NCBI GenBank assembly: GCA_034359265.1
Contig: CP136891.1
Location: forward strand, 81,672,001 to 81,736,000
Length of the DNA stretch: 64,000 bases
Source: Canna indica
Lineage: Eukaryota > Streptophyta > Magnoliopsida > Zingiberales > Cannaceae
Direction: 5' to 3'
Within the stretch, counting starts at the first letter, position 1, and every line of letters begins with the position of its first letter. Under the pieces are notes generated by a model. The model was not told where the DNA came from. It did not search any database and was given only the letters and a program-made list of their open reading frames with translations. Shown one piece after another: positions 10,575 to 22,044 of the stretch. Position numbers and translations under genes: made by a program.

Positions 10575-13035
10575 TAAAGACCTATTTGATTGTGACAAGG
10601 AAGATTATCGTGTTTGGTTAGTTTTTATTTCTATTCTCATCCATTCTGGATGGATAGTGAATAGTTATTTCTTGCATCAAGACCGTTTATTTCATTTTTT
10701 TTTTCTTTAATTTTGCCCATTATAATTAATTATAGTTACACTGAATATCATTTTTAGCAAATAAATAATTTTGGTTAATTTTAAATCTATTATGTTATAA
10801 TATTATAATATTCAATTTTAAAACTATTTAATTAATTAAAACTTTTTATTGATATTTTATTTTTGAAAAATTGACTGTAAAATTTATATTTATAGTTTGT
10901 TATTATAAATCATAAAAAAATATAATATTTAATTTTATTGTTTTAAAATAAATTATAATATTATTAGAAAGACACCTGAAATATAATAATATTATTAGAG
11001 TAAAATATAACGTGTGAATGAATTATAAAATAGTATAAATATATATTTATATTATAAGGTTAATTTTATCATTTTGTCTCTATTCCTTAATTTAACCAAA
11101 CAATAAAACAGTTATTCCTTAACTATATTTATTCCTTATCTATTTTATTTATCATTTATTCTAGCAATCAAGCTGGCTTTTAATATTTGAATTTATTAAA
11201 TTCTGAATAAAGTTGTCTCATATATATTTTACTGCTTCCAGCAACCTAAATATTAATATCTAAGTATTTTTCAATTCATTACATTTAAAAATGTCTAGTA
11301 GTCATTATATTATTCTTTGAGTAATTTTTTCAATTATACTTAATTAGAATGGATCAAATTTTCATATATATATATATATATACTAAAACTGACATTTTTA
11401 AAATAAAAGTGTGTCAAAAATTAACTTTATAACACATTCATTATAAAAAGTGGATTCACATACTAAAATTGGCATGACTTGTTGAGATTTGATAGTTAGA
11501 ATCGAGATATTGCTTCGATGCTCAAATAATAATTACAGAATTTAGTTAGTATATTCATAATAATTTGAATGAGTTAACCGCGTTTAATCAGTTAATCGAA
11601 TAATAAAATTCTATTTCAGATAATAAATTTACTATTCGATTTTGGTTTTAGGTTAGAGAATATGAAAAAATAATTAAATTCAATTAGATTTCTGTTACCG
11701 ATTCGCGAATAATCGATAACCGAAATTGGTTACATATTTTGATTATCGATTATTCAATAACAATTTATTTCCTAAACCGTTATAATTAATTATTTTAATA
11801 ATATTTGAATGTTTCTAATCGATTATTCGTTTACTAATCGGTTAACTTGTTAGTCAATGAATAACCTATTTGAACTGAAACTTACCAATTTCGATTATTC
11901 AATGATTATCCAAGCCGGATTCAATTTCGAATACTCATTTTTTAAAACGAATGGTTTCAATCTCGATTTGCAGGTTGAAGATGCATCAATTCATTTTGCT
12001 TCATTGGATATAATAGAATAACAAGTGTATGAAAAAATTAGATTAAAAAAATTATTAGATGTACATCCTATATATAACACCAATTTCATATTATTCTAAA
12101 TTTAATTTATTCTCATTTAGTTAAACATCAAATAAATAAAAAAATTAAAACTCATCGCCTTTTCTATATTCCTTCCTTGATTCCATAAAGCAAACGTACC
12201 CAAGTATACACGATTCTATTATTAATATTTATAAGATCCTCGCTCTATTTTAATATTTATATGTAGCTCCATGATTCTATTATTATTGTGTAATTGAAAA
12301 CATAACTAAGGTTGGATAAAATATGAATTTTTATTTATTATTTGATGAGTGCATGAATTAGAACGAAATGAGAAATATAAAACTAATATTATATTTAATT
12401 TAAAAATTCTATTCAATTTTTCATTTCGCTGTGTTATCCTATCTAATCCAATGAAAACAAAAGAAATCTAAATTGCCACCTTATAAGATTATCTAATAAT
12501 ACATCAACCGCTCATTTGGACTGGATCCAGTTAACTAGCACCTCAAAATTTATTTATAGGAACTAAATTGAACGATCCAATCCAATTGGATTTAGCTCAT
12601 GCACCATGTTGGGTTGTTGGAATTCAACCTCCAGTAGCATAGGGAACTTGATCTTTGGACTTTTTTTTTTTTTTCAAAAAAAAATTGGTTTAGTTGTTTT
12701 TTCACTATAACAAATCATTAACTTATCAGCTGAAAAACTGTGCCAAAGGACTTAAAGTTGCACATTCTAGTGGTCAAAATAACTTTCTACACCATATTAA
12801 CATAACCTGATATCAAAAATAAGAAAATAAGAAAATTTTTGAGTTCATTGACTGATGACAACATTGGTGAATCATAGGTAACACAAAGTTTTTTTAAAAA
12901 TGATATAAGAACATATCATTAGTTTGTTTTGTTATTAAATAGCAAGTAAACAATTTACGAATCATCTTCGCTTAGTGTACATTTTGGCAAGAAAAATAAT
13001 GAGATTTTTTGAATACTGGATTACCATCAAACTCA
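10575..13035. other. AT-rich intergenic DNA, no gene seen
   Basis: I see no convincing gene. A block near 11560-11960 has repeated AATCGATTAT/GGTTAACCG-type words similar to hAT MITE interiors, but no ends could be fixed. Homopolymer runs lie at 12660-12690. Confidence 0.5.
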
Positions 13036-13588
13036 ATATTTAAATATATCTCCTAAATTTTACACTTTCTCTCGTTTGTGACTAATTTTAAAATATTATT
13101 AAATTATATCTCGAACTTTGACGTTTGTCTCGATTACATCCTCCCGTCAACTCTCCATCAGCAGCACCGTTAAGACAATGATGTGTCGCTCTGATATGGA
13201 TTAAAATAATATTTTTTTTATTTAAAAAAAATAAAAAAATAAAATCAAATTATATAAAATAATATAAAACAATATTTTATATTTTATATTAAAAAAATCA
13301 CTACCTGTTCACTCTCTGTATGGCTTGGAGAGATTTTTTAATATAAAATAAAAAAATATATTATTTTATATAAATTAAAATAATTTTTTATTTTTTTAAA
13401 AAAATAAATAATATTATTTTAATTCACGTCAGAGCGTCATGTCATCGTCTTAACGATGCTGCTGACGAAGAGTTGACGGGAGGATATAATTGAGACAAAT
13501 GTTAAAATTCGAAATACAATTTAGTAATTATTTAGAATTGGTCACAATTTGGTAATATAATTCAGAATAAATTTAAGTAATTACCCTT
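13036..13588. mobile_element. Inverted-repeat MITE, family A (second copy)
   Basis: It has the same architecture and shared words as 10030-10574, including CAACTCTCCATCAGCAGCAC on the left and its complement on the right, with considerable divergence. The arms converge on an AT-rich centre with CTCTCTGTATGGCTTGGAGA. The two copies differ at many sites, so they are old and separate insertions. Confidence 0.75.
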
Positions 13589-13749
13589 GAAACACTAAAT
13601 TGATTTCCTTTCCTACATATTTCAAGGTCTAAATTGATATCCTCGGGGCTGAATTGAAATTAACTAAATTTAAAATTATGCCTTATTTCTAAAACTCTTT
13701 GTAACTTAAAAAAAAACGCAACAAAAGATAAAAAGACACCTTTCAATTG

Positions 13750-14369
13750 GAGTGGGACTTATATGGGCAACCTACCCATATAAGTCCCTATGGGCGGGAT
13801 GATGAGATCGCGACACGTCATCCCGTCCGGATCTCAAAGCATATCAACACCCAGCGCTGCCAAGAGAGAGGCAGCGCTGCAGAGAGCGATCGCCGACGCC
13901 GTCCAAACTGGACGGGTGGTCTTTCGCCGATCGCCGATGTTTGCTGATCCTTACGCTGCCAAAGTTTTCCGATCACTGACGTCTCCAACATTTTTTGATC
14001 ACTGTCGCCGCCGACATTTTTCGATGCGGCATCGCTGCCGAGAGAGAAAGAGACGACTTGTGGGCGATGATCGAAAAACGTCGGCGTTGTCGGCGAAGTC
14101 GAAAAGAAAAATGTTGGAGGCGTCGACGATCGAAAAACTTCGGCGGCGGCGGGATCGAAAAACGTCGGCGATCGACGGAAGACTATACTGGACAACGGCA
14201 ACGCTGCCTCTCTCTCGGCAGCGTTGGGTGTTGATAGTGCTTTGAGATTCGGGCGGGATGACGTGTCGCGATCTCATCATCCCGCCCATAGGGACTTATA
14301 TGGGCGCTGCCCGTATAAGTCCCACTCTTACAATTGATTATATGGGCAGGCGGCCATATAAGTCCCACT
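13750..14369. mobile_element. Mutator-like foldback MITE, 620 bp
   Basis: Terminal arms of about 110 bp (AGTGGGACTTATATGGGC through ATCAACACCCA) match in inverted orientation. They are flanked by the 9-bp direct repeat TTTCAATTG at 13741-13749 and 14370-14378, the target length typical of Mutator-like elements. The right end carries an extra duplicated terminus (14325-14369). The centre holds a degenerate array of TTTTTCGATC/CCGACG words. Frames crossing it on both strands have no recognisable domain and appear to be by-products of the repeats. Confidence 0.88.
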
Positions 14370-14831
14370 TTTCAATTGATCACAACTACTATAAAATGAC
14401 AACACGGTCAATCTAACACAACCTTCAAGTACAGCGACCTACAAAGATTAGATGATACATTTGGAATAATTCCAATCTACGCGTTGATTGTAAATTTGTA
14501 ATATATATATATATATATCACTTTCATTTTTACCTCTTCACGACAAACCTACTCCTTGCCATGTTTCACTGTCAAATATTTTCCTAGGTTTTGCTGATCG
14601 CCTAATGACATCAATTATGATTTCCAAATCCCGGGTTCAACAACATTTGGTGATATACTTCAAGGATCACAAGCTACTTGCTCAGCTCGCAATTGTAGAA
14701 TCTAATTCTATTAATTATTTCCTTCTCCTAATATGTACAAGATACATTTCAACAAACACATAGGACGCAAGAAAAGAACATAAAAAGAGCAATGAATTAA
14801 TCGTAAGAAGAAGAAGATTGAGGCTGTTAAT
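14370..14831. other. Intergenic and 3' flank of the ARM gene
   Basis: No gene is seen. It holds a short TA repeat near 14500 and then sequence that probably includes the 3' untranslated region of the minus-strand ARM-repeat gene. Confidence 0.4.
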
Positions 14832-15851
14832 TTAAGATATGGAGTTACTGTAAGAGGAAGAGTAGTGCAGTGTTTGCGTCCCCGAGGAGTCGATGCCAGT
14901 CTCGGAATTCCCAAGGCCCTGCCGCTGGCTCTGTAACACCCGGAGCAGCGCCTCCGCCTTGCTCTTCCCCCTCGCGCTCACCCCGGCGTCGTCGGAGGCG
15001 AGTTCCCTGACCGCCGCTTCCGCGCCCTCCACCTCCATGACGTCCCCCACCGCCTTGTCCCCGCCGCTCATCACCAGGTTCAGCAGCGCGGCCGCCGCAT
15101 TCTCCCTCGTCCGCCCGCTCGCCCCCGTCGCGGCGTCCACCAGCTCTACGAGGATGGCGACGCCGGCCACCCGCCGGAACGCCTCCACGCTCTCGTAGCA
15201 GCCCGCCACCTGGGAGATGACCGCCGTCGCGTCCTCCACCACCCCTGTACGCCCGTCCTTCACCACCAGCGCGAAGAGCGGCGGCACGGCTCCCAGCTCG
15301 ACGACGGCGGCGCGGTTGAGCGGGTAGAGGGCGACGCCGAAGAGGGCCTTGAGCGCGTCCTTGATGGACCGCGTCGGCGCGTCGGGGGCGCGGAGGAGGT
15401 CCACCAGGGCGGCGACGAGGGATCGCTTCGACCCGATGATGGGGCGGTAGGCGTCGATGGAGAGGAGGCTGTAGACGGTCATGGCGGCGTGCTGGGCGAC
15501 GGCGCCGCCGTGGGAGGGGAGGCGGAGGGCGGATGCGAGGGCGTCGAGGATGCCCGGGGTGGACATGACGGCCTCGCGGGCGGAGATGGAGAGGTTAAGC
15601 AACGCGGCGGCAGCGTTCTCCTGGGATTCGGCGGCGGCGTCGTCGTAGTTCTCCTGGTGGTGGGGGTGGTCGAGGAGGCGGGTAACGAGGAGAGGGACGG
15701 CGCCGGCGTCGGCGAGGAGGGCGCGGATCTCGGGGTCGTGCTTGGAGAGGCGGCGGATCTCGGCGAGGGCTTCGGCGGCGGTCGCCGATCCGGCAGAGGA
15801 GGAGCTGAGGCGCTGCACCAGGGATCGAGCGGTGCGACGCTTGACCTCCAT
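14832..15851 (-). CDS. ARM-repeat protein, PUB-like without U-box (339 aa)
   Basis: This is a single uninterrupted frame from an ATG at 15851 to a stop at 14832. The protein is made of helical armadillo repeats: segments such as IRALLADAGAVPLLVTRLL, ENAAAALLNLSI, HAAMTVYSLLSIDAYRPIIG, AVVELGAVPPLFALVV and ENAAAALLNLV have the repeat's small-residue and Leu pattern. It resembles the C-terminal half of plant U-box E3 ligases (PUB family), but there is no U-box upstream in frame, and the N terminus (MEVKRRTARSLVQRL) looks complete. It is therefore likely a protein-interaction adaptor rather than a ligase. The C-terminal tail is Ser-rich. The gene is strongly GC-rich, typical of intronless monocot genes. 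No intron is needed to explain the frame. Confidence 0.88.
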   Translation of the reverse strand: MEVKRRTARSLVQRLSSSSAGSATAAEALAEIRRLSKHDPEIRALLADAGAVPLLVTRLLDHPHHQENYDDAAAESQENAAAALLNLSISAREAVMSTPGILDALASALRLPSHGGAVAQHAAMTVYSLLSIDAYRPIIGSKRSLVAALVDLLRAPDAPTRSIKDALKALFGVALYPLNRAAVVELGAVPPLFALVVKDGRTGVVEDATAVISQVAGCYESVEAFRRVAGVAILVELVDAATGASGRTRENAAAALLNLVMSGGDKAVGDVMEVEGAEAAVRELASDDAGVSARGKSKAEALLRVLQSQRQGLGNSETGIDSSGTQTLHYSSSYSNSIS

Positions 15852-16040
15852 GGTCCGGTAATCGGTACCCTTTCTCCTCGGCGAAGGGCAAATCTGCTTG
15901 CGATCGACCGTACCAACTCTACTTTCTTGTAATATTATAATAATAATAATTGCTATCGAAGTTGGGAAGCGTAGAGTTTAATTCAATTCTTCTGACAGTG
16001 GCATGGTGCGCGTTAGTGCGTTACCTGTTACCGAGCGCGA

Positions 16041-16208
16041 CTTCTATGGAACCCGGTTCCATAGAAAAAGCTATGAAGCCGGACTCCGATGACTCAGCGA
16101 ATCGCAAAGCAATAAAAAAATTGCTTTGCGATTCGTGCTGAGTCATCGGAGCCGGGCTCCATAACTTTTTTTTATGGAGCCGGGCTCTATAGTAAGTTAT
16201 TTCCCCGA
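16041..16208. mobile_element. Short foldback element between 13-bp direct repeats
   Basis: TTACCGAGCGCGA occurs at 16028-16040 and 16209-16221. The DNA between folds into a strong hairpin: AATCGCAAAGCAAT and its complement flank an A/T loop, and the stem continues into GGAGTCCGGCTTC/GGAGCCGGGCTCC. Smaller palindromes of GGAACCCGGTTCC type lie at both sides. It has the look of a small non-autonomous element with target-site duplication. It lies in the upstream region of the ARM gene. Confidence 0.65.
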
Positions 16209-16221
16209 TTACCGAGCGCGA

Positions 16222-16561
16222 TTCCACAGTAGTTATTTTCCCTGTTACCTGTTACCTGAACCGTGTCCGGAGTCGAACAAGGTTTTCGACGCGGGGAACA
16301 CGTGGAGGCTGATCAATGGTGGGGCATGTGTGAGCGGTGAAATTTTCGCTGCAGATGAGGGAAATGGTGCGGCTGCTCTTTTGCCGGCCCTTGATTTGAT
16401 GCCTCTCTTCGCTTCGGCGCAATGCTTCGGCGGGCGTGACGTGGTGGGTGGTTTGACCCGGGGAGCCGGAGGTTGGACGAGCGAATCGCCTGTTGATGTA
16501 ACCGCTTTGACTGTCGTTTCGCATCTCAGCTTATCCAGTTTTTTTTTAATCAAAATTAAAA
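16222..16561. other. GC-moderate stretch, no gene supported
   Basis: Frames exist on both strands (for example minus 16245-16553), but they overlap one another, are Lys/Pro/Ala-rich and show no domain. I see nothing firm here. Confidence 0.4.
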
Positions 16562-17091
16562 ACGTTAATTGACGAATTTAACTCAATCTACTGTCCTCTA
16601 CACAAATCTAACGTTCTTTTATTTATATCAATTATATTTTAAATTATCAAATTAATAATAATTCTAGCCCGACATTAGATGCTCGTCAATTTCACCATTA
16701 GGTGCTGACGAGATATTTGACTTAGCATATTAAAAATTAATTTTTTATTAATTGTGTTCTCATATCAATATTTAATTAAAAATATTTTTTAAAAAATATA
16801 TATATAATATTTTAATAGCCGACATGACATAGATAATAAGTTAAAAATATTTTTTTTAAAAAATAAATATTTTTAATTAAATACTAACATAAAAATGTAA
16901 TTAATAAAAAATTAATTTTTAATATGCTGAGTCAGATGCCACGTCAGCACCTAACGGTGAAATTGACAGGCACCTGACGTCGGGCTAAAATTGATATCAA
17001 TTTGATAGTTTGGAATGTAAATGATATAAATAAAAGAATGTGCTAAATTTGTGAAAAAGATTATAATTTGGACTAGATTCGTTAATTAATC
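16562..17091. mobile_element. Inverted-repeat MITE, family B
   Basis: Left arm words such as TAATTCTAGCCCGACATTAG, CAATTTCACCATTAGGTGCT and AAAAATTAATTTTTTATTAA return in reverse complement at 16895-17000. The outer ends read AATTGACGAATTTAAC on the left and GATTCGTTAATT on the right. The centre is AT-rich. The edges are approximate and no target duplication could be assigned. Confidence 0.75.
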
Positions 17092-17502
17092 CAAATTAAA
17101 AATGTGGCGTGACTGACTTATGAAAAAATCGAATGTCTGAAGAGAAATAAGATTATATACGAAATAAATTTAAATAAAAAAACGTGATAAAATAAAAATT
17201 GATCCAAAACTATGCTTTGTATTTGTTTTATTTTGTTGCCAAAAAGATTGTATAGATTTATAAGAAAAATAATTATATAAGATGAATGCATAATAAAAAT
17301 TTATAGTGGAGAATAAATTTGAAAAAAAGGAGTGGCATATGAAATATATTTAAATACTAATCCTTGAATATATGATAAGCCGATGGCCACTGGACTAAGT
17401 TTCATATAATCACCGGCGCGAAGAAAATAAGAAGATTAAGATCAAATTTGTTGTATTTTAGATGACTTTAGAATTGTGAGGAAGTAGGGTAGGGTTTTTT
17501 TC
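17092..17502. other. AT-rich intergenic DNA
   Basis: No gene or defined repeat is seen. Confidence 0.4.
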
Positions 17503-17990
17503 ATGCTGAATGAGAGGGAAAAAAAGGTTTTGGAAGAATGTGAATATATGCGTGTAAAGAGTCCTCTTATGGCAAAAATTTGGACTATCTGGATTGTTGT
17601 ATCAAGGGTCAAAAATATGAATATTAAACATCTAAAGATATTCTCAGACTGTCAAAGAGGAATAGATATGTTACGAATGAAGGTAAAAAGTTCATGATAT
17701 TTGAAAGATCTGATTATTGATACAGGAGAATGGTGGAAAATATGAAAATTGTGGAGTGGGTTTACATAAGAAGGAATGGAAATATGGAGGCCCATAACCT
17801 GGCAAGATCTGGGTTGGTAGGGAGAAATAATGGGATGATATTTGCTGGAAGTGAAAGGAATGTAGGGAATGAATGTTGTGCTGAAAATGGTAGGGATGCA
17901 GGGAATGTATGTTGCTGGGAACAAAAACAGGTAATTGAGATAAAAGAAAGGAAGGTGTATGTGAGAAATGATATATATGAACGGGTAAAT
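17503..17990 (+). pseudogene. LINE-type RNase H domain relic
   Basis: Two adjacent plus-strand frames look like pieces of the plant LINE/RVT_3-type RNase H domain. The first includes KHLKIFSDCQRGIDMLR, where an acidic residue and a (V/I)..L pattern are usual. The second contains VEWVYIRRNGNMEAHNLAR, matching the conserved ending (Arg..Asn..Ala..Leu Ala). A stop and a frame change separate them near 17697-17730, so the copy is broken. No reverse transcriptase or poly(A) tail could be tied to it. The assignment rests on the last motif. Confidence 0.5.
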
Positions 17991-19377
17991 TAATGAGACT
18001 GAAGCTTGGAATTCTGAGAAGATGATCGGTAGGAACTAGGAAGGGATCAAACAGAAAAGTGAATACTAAAAGTGGGGAATTTGATGTGGATTTAATGAAG
18101 AAGATTACCGACGGGAATGATGTTGAAATTGAGTGGAAGAATCAAGATGATCGATGCCATGGAGTTTGAAGAGTTGAAGATGAATAGTCTAAGATACAAA
18201 GTTGCTGAAAATGAAGTTGATATAGAGGTAGAGATAAATAATGTATTGGTTTTAGAGGAAAGTATGGTAGGTGAGGATGAGAATATATTTAATGTTTGGA
18301 TTCCTGTTTGTTTGTTTGTTTTTTTTTAAAAAAATCATTAACATACAAACGTACGAAAGCTACTACAAACTACAAACTAACTGTGGGACCTTAGTTTCAA
18401 GATCGCCATTAATTAATAGAAAATGTTTGACTTTTTCTTTCACATTACGATGGGTACGTATAGCTACAGCCACTAATACTAATACTGTGTTTAAATTGAG
18501 GTTTTTAGAGATTTCCAAAGGTGTCTGAAGGGAGAGGTTTTTGGAAGGATTTGAAATACCTTGTTTGAGTATTTTTTATGTGTGAAATGATTTAAAAGAT
18601 TTTGAAAGTGTTTCAAACTTTTCTGGAATACATAAAGTGAAAAAATATCCAAGAGAGAGATAACAATCCAATTATAAAATCTCAAAAACCTCTAGATCCT
18701 TTGTTGAGTCTAATAAAAAAAAAAAAAAAAAAAAACTCTTTCAAAAATCTTCTAATATTTTACCTCTTGGAACCTCTCTAACCCTCTCAACTCCTCCCCT
18801 TCAAAATTTTCCAAATCCTTTATTTAAATTTATCCAAATACAGGTGTAAGTGCTCAAACTCTCAAAAGAGATAAAGGTCGAAAGAGGAGTTAAGTTGGAA
18901 AATTATTCCACCAAGTCAATAAAGGCCTTCTTATGCGAGAGACCCTCAATAAATCTACGAGTCCATTGGCAGAAATATTCGACTGCTAAATAAGAAACAA
19001 TAATATCAAGAGGATATTTTTGAAATATCCAAACAGCAATAAACACAGAAGGATGACTTTCATTAAAAAAATGTAATATTGTCGATGGCTGACAATGCAT
19101 GCAGGATTTTGTCATTGAGTTTACACTTCCCTCTTGGTAAAAAAAGAAAGAAAAAAGTTTACACTACCCTTTCATGAATACTCATGCCAATTCAATAAAA
19201 CGAATAGAATGAGTCCACCTGTGTTAAATCTCCCATCCAGGTCATAGGTTGATAAATGCATGTCCTACCAAGAATTTAATACATTCGTACTTTTATGACA
19301 AGGAAAGAATCTGATCAGGTTCAAAGGAAATTGCAAAATGAACTTATTACTAGCTGTTCCTACATTATTATCCACGG
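17991..19377. other. Intergenic DNA with a possible MITE
   Basis: No gene is seen. The region 18485-18845 has loosely inverted ends (CTGTGTTTAAATTGAGG and AAATTTATCCAAATACAG) and internal poly(A) at 18711-18734, and may be a degraded MITE. A small frame at 18117-18329 has no recognisable domain and may continue the LINE relic. Confidence 0.35.
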
Positions 19378-19830
19378 TGCGAAGGTAACATTAAATGACA
19401 GAAATTTAACGTACCCCTAGAATCATGAAAATATTAAAAAAATATCAAAAACGAAAATGTACATGAATCCAACGCTGAAATTTGAGAGATTGAGACAATC
19501 TTCCAAGTTAATGCACCGACAACAAGACGTCTCTGAATAATGAAGCTTCTGAGACTGAAACGTAGTACATATATGATCCGGGGATCATAATTCATCTATT
19601 TATAGAAAAATCCTGAGATAATGATAATCCCAATTTTGGCCATCATAGAATCAAAAATTACTCCTAATGGTATTTGTATAATTAAATCTTATATATTATT
19701 GAGAAGTCACATGCCCATAGATAAATTACAACTAGATCACTTAAGATCCGGGCTGTTAATTTTTATAGTGACGGATGCACACCTATTGATATGCGTTGGC
19801 CCACATTAGATTTTAGAAATTAATCCAACA
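19378..19830 (-). repeat. copia 3' LTR
   Basis: It begins TG on the plus strand and ends AATCCAACA. It aligns along its length with 25332-25795, sharing for example AATTTAAC, TAGAATCAT, CTATTTATAGAAAAA and TTGGCCCACATTAGATT, with indels and substitutions. Confidence 0.85.
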
Positions 19831-19846
19831 ATCTCTCACTTGGGCC
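19831..19846 (-). other. copia polypurine tract
   Basis: On the minus strand GGCCCAAGTGAGAGAT abuts the LTR start TGTTGG, the plus-strand priming site typical of copia elements. Confidence 0.75.
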
Positions 19847-20209
19847 AACAAACGTATCACTGTATGACTATGCATGCTAATTTTATGAGCTCGTCATCAC
19901 TATACTATCAACCATCTCTAATAATCTGGTCCGTCGATCATACTAACAACGAACCAAAGCGACTTTTGTCACATTTATCGTGAATAAATTCATCAATGAT
20001 CACAATGTTAATATTCTCGACGACATAGATCATATATAAGTGCACAGCATGAAAATTACATACAATGTGATCCTAACATGCATATTTCCAACTGGTCCTA
20101 CTGTATTGAGATCAAATAAAATATTCAGAGTGTAAAAATAATCAAAATTTTATTCTACAGAAAAACATTCATAAAACACAGTAACAAATTATAAACTCTC
20201 ACTAAACCA

Positions 20210-20860
20210 TCATATCATTATATAATGCAACACCCAAATAAGCAACATGCTCATGAAAGACCACACGTGGTAGCTTTTAGTAAGCAGATCCACCCTCATG
20301 GAAGTTGTACCTATGTGCTCTATATATAACTGACCACTCTGAATTCTTTCTTTAACAACCAGGAACTTGATGTTGATATGCTTAGATTTTGAAGAGCTCA
20401 TGTTGTTATTGGAATATAGCACTGTCGATTTATTGTCACATAATAGTTTTAGTAGTCTTTCAATTCCTTCCATAATGTGTATTCCAGTGACAAAGTTTCG
20501 CAGTCATATCCCATGATTGGATACCTCGCAATAAGCTATTAACTCTGCATCCATAGTTGAAGCCGCAGTTAGTGTCTGTTTAGCACTCCTCCAAGAAATA
20601 GCTCCACCGGCTAGCAAATAAATATAGCCAGAAGTGGATCTTCGACTATCTGGGCATCCAGCAAAATCAGAGTCAGAATACCCGATGATCTTCAACTGAT
20701 CTGACTTTCTGTAGGTGAGCATGTAATGCTTTGTTCTCTGTAGATACCGCATAATCCGTTTGGCTGCTTTCCAATTATTCATGTCGGGATTACTTAGATA
20801 TCTGCCCAACATCCCTATAATATACTCAATATCCAGACGCGTACACACTTGAGCATACAT
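20210..20860 (-). pseudogene. copia RNase H region
   Basis: The frames contain YAQVCTRLDIEY, KRIMRYLQRTKHYML, YSDSDFAGCPDSRRSTSGY and AISWRSAKQTLTAASTMDAE, the usual connection and RNase H signatures of copia polyproteins. A stop and frame change near 20480-20504 split the C-terminal part. Confidence 0.9.
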
Positions 20861-20868
20861 CAGACTCC

Positions 20869-21737
20869 CTACAGCGATGCATAGGGAATTTTTTGCATTT
20901 CTTTCTGCTCAAATTCATTCTTGGGGCACTGATTGAGACTAAATTTGTCTCCCTTAGCAACAGGGGTATAGCCTTGTTTACAATCTTTTATGCCGAATGT
21001 TGTGAGCACATTATCGATATAGTTCTTTTGTATAATCCAAAGATACCCAGAGAGCGATCTCGATGTATCTGGATTCATAATAAAAAAGATGTGTCCCCAA
21101 TATCTTTCATTTCGAATTTCTTCGATAAAAATCTTTTGGTTTCGTGTAATAAGCCTACATCGTTACTCGCAAGTAAAATGTCATCTGCATACAAGACCAA
21201 GAAAATATACTTGCTCCAACTAAACTTATGATATATGCATTCATTAATCACATTTATCTCAAAACCAAATGAGATAATGACTTGATGAAATTTATGATAC
21301 CACTGACGAGAAGCTTGCTTTAGCCCGTAGATGGATTTCTTTCGTTTGCAAACCATCTTCTTTGAGTCTCCAGACATAAAATTTTCTGAATGCACCATAT
21401 AAATCATTTCATCAATGTCACCATAGAGAAACATTATCTTTACATCCATCTGATGCAGCTCAAGATCAAAATGAGCTACAAGTGACATTATAATCCAAAA
21501 AGAGTCTTTCGAAGAAATCGGAGAGAGAGAAAGCCTCTTTATAATCTTTGCAAAAAGACAAGCCTTATACCTTTCCACATTACCCTTTGAATCCCTCTTG
21601 ATTTTAAAAATCCATTTACAACCAATGGGTTTCACACCTTCAGGTAACATAACAAGATCCAAAACGTTATTTTGCTGCATAGACTTAATCTCCTCATTCA
21701 TGGCATCAATCCACTTTTGAGAGTTAGGGTATTGCAT
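20869..21737 (-). pseudogene. copia reverse transcriptase region
   Basis: The frame 21075-21737 has WIDAMNEEIKSM, GCKWIFKIKRDSKGNVERYKA, IYGLKQASRQWYHKF and the catalytic YADDILLASND. A second frame (20869-21078) continues with SLSGYLWIIQKNYIDNVL. The usual start of this domain is reached through stops, so no intact enzyme can be made. Confidence 0.92.
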
Positions 21738-22044
21738 GACTTAACAAAAGTTGATTGGATCATCTTCCATCATACCGATGTGAGCCTCATGCTCTTTGAG
21801 AAATAAAATGTAATCATCCGAAATTGCACTTCTACTCTCTCTAGTGGACCTCCTTAATGGCATTTGTTCTTGATATTATTGAGTTTCTTCTTCATGGGTA
21901 GATTCCTCAGGAGTGTATTCTTGAGGCTCAATAGGGAGTCTTTCAGTATTGTCTTGTGGTTTCAAATTTATTGTCTGCTCAAAAATATGAACAACAATCG
22001 TAGGAAGAGAAATAAATTTCTCTTCAAAAATAACCTCCTTAACC

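Noticed and set aside
13790..14289. Frames of 80-150 codons on both strands
   Set aside because: They lie inside the foldback MITE, run through its arms and internal repeats, and show no domain.
16245..16553. Minus-strand frames of 90-102 codons
   Set aside because: Overlapping frames with Lys/Pro/Ala bias and no domain; no promoter signal.
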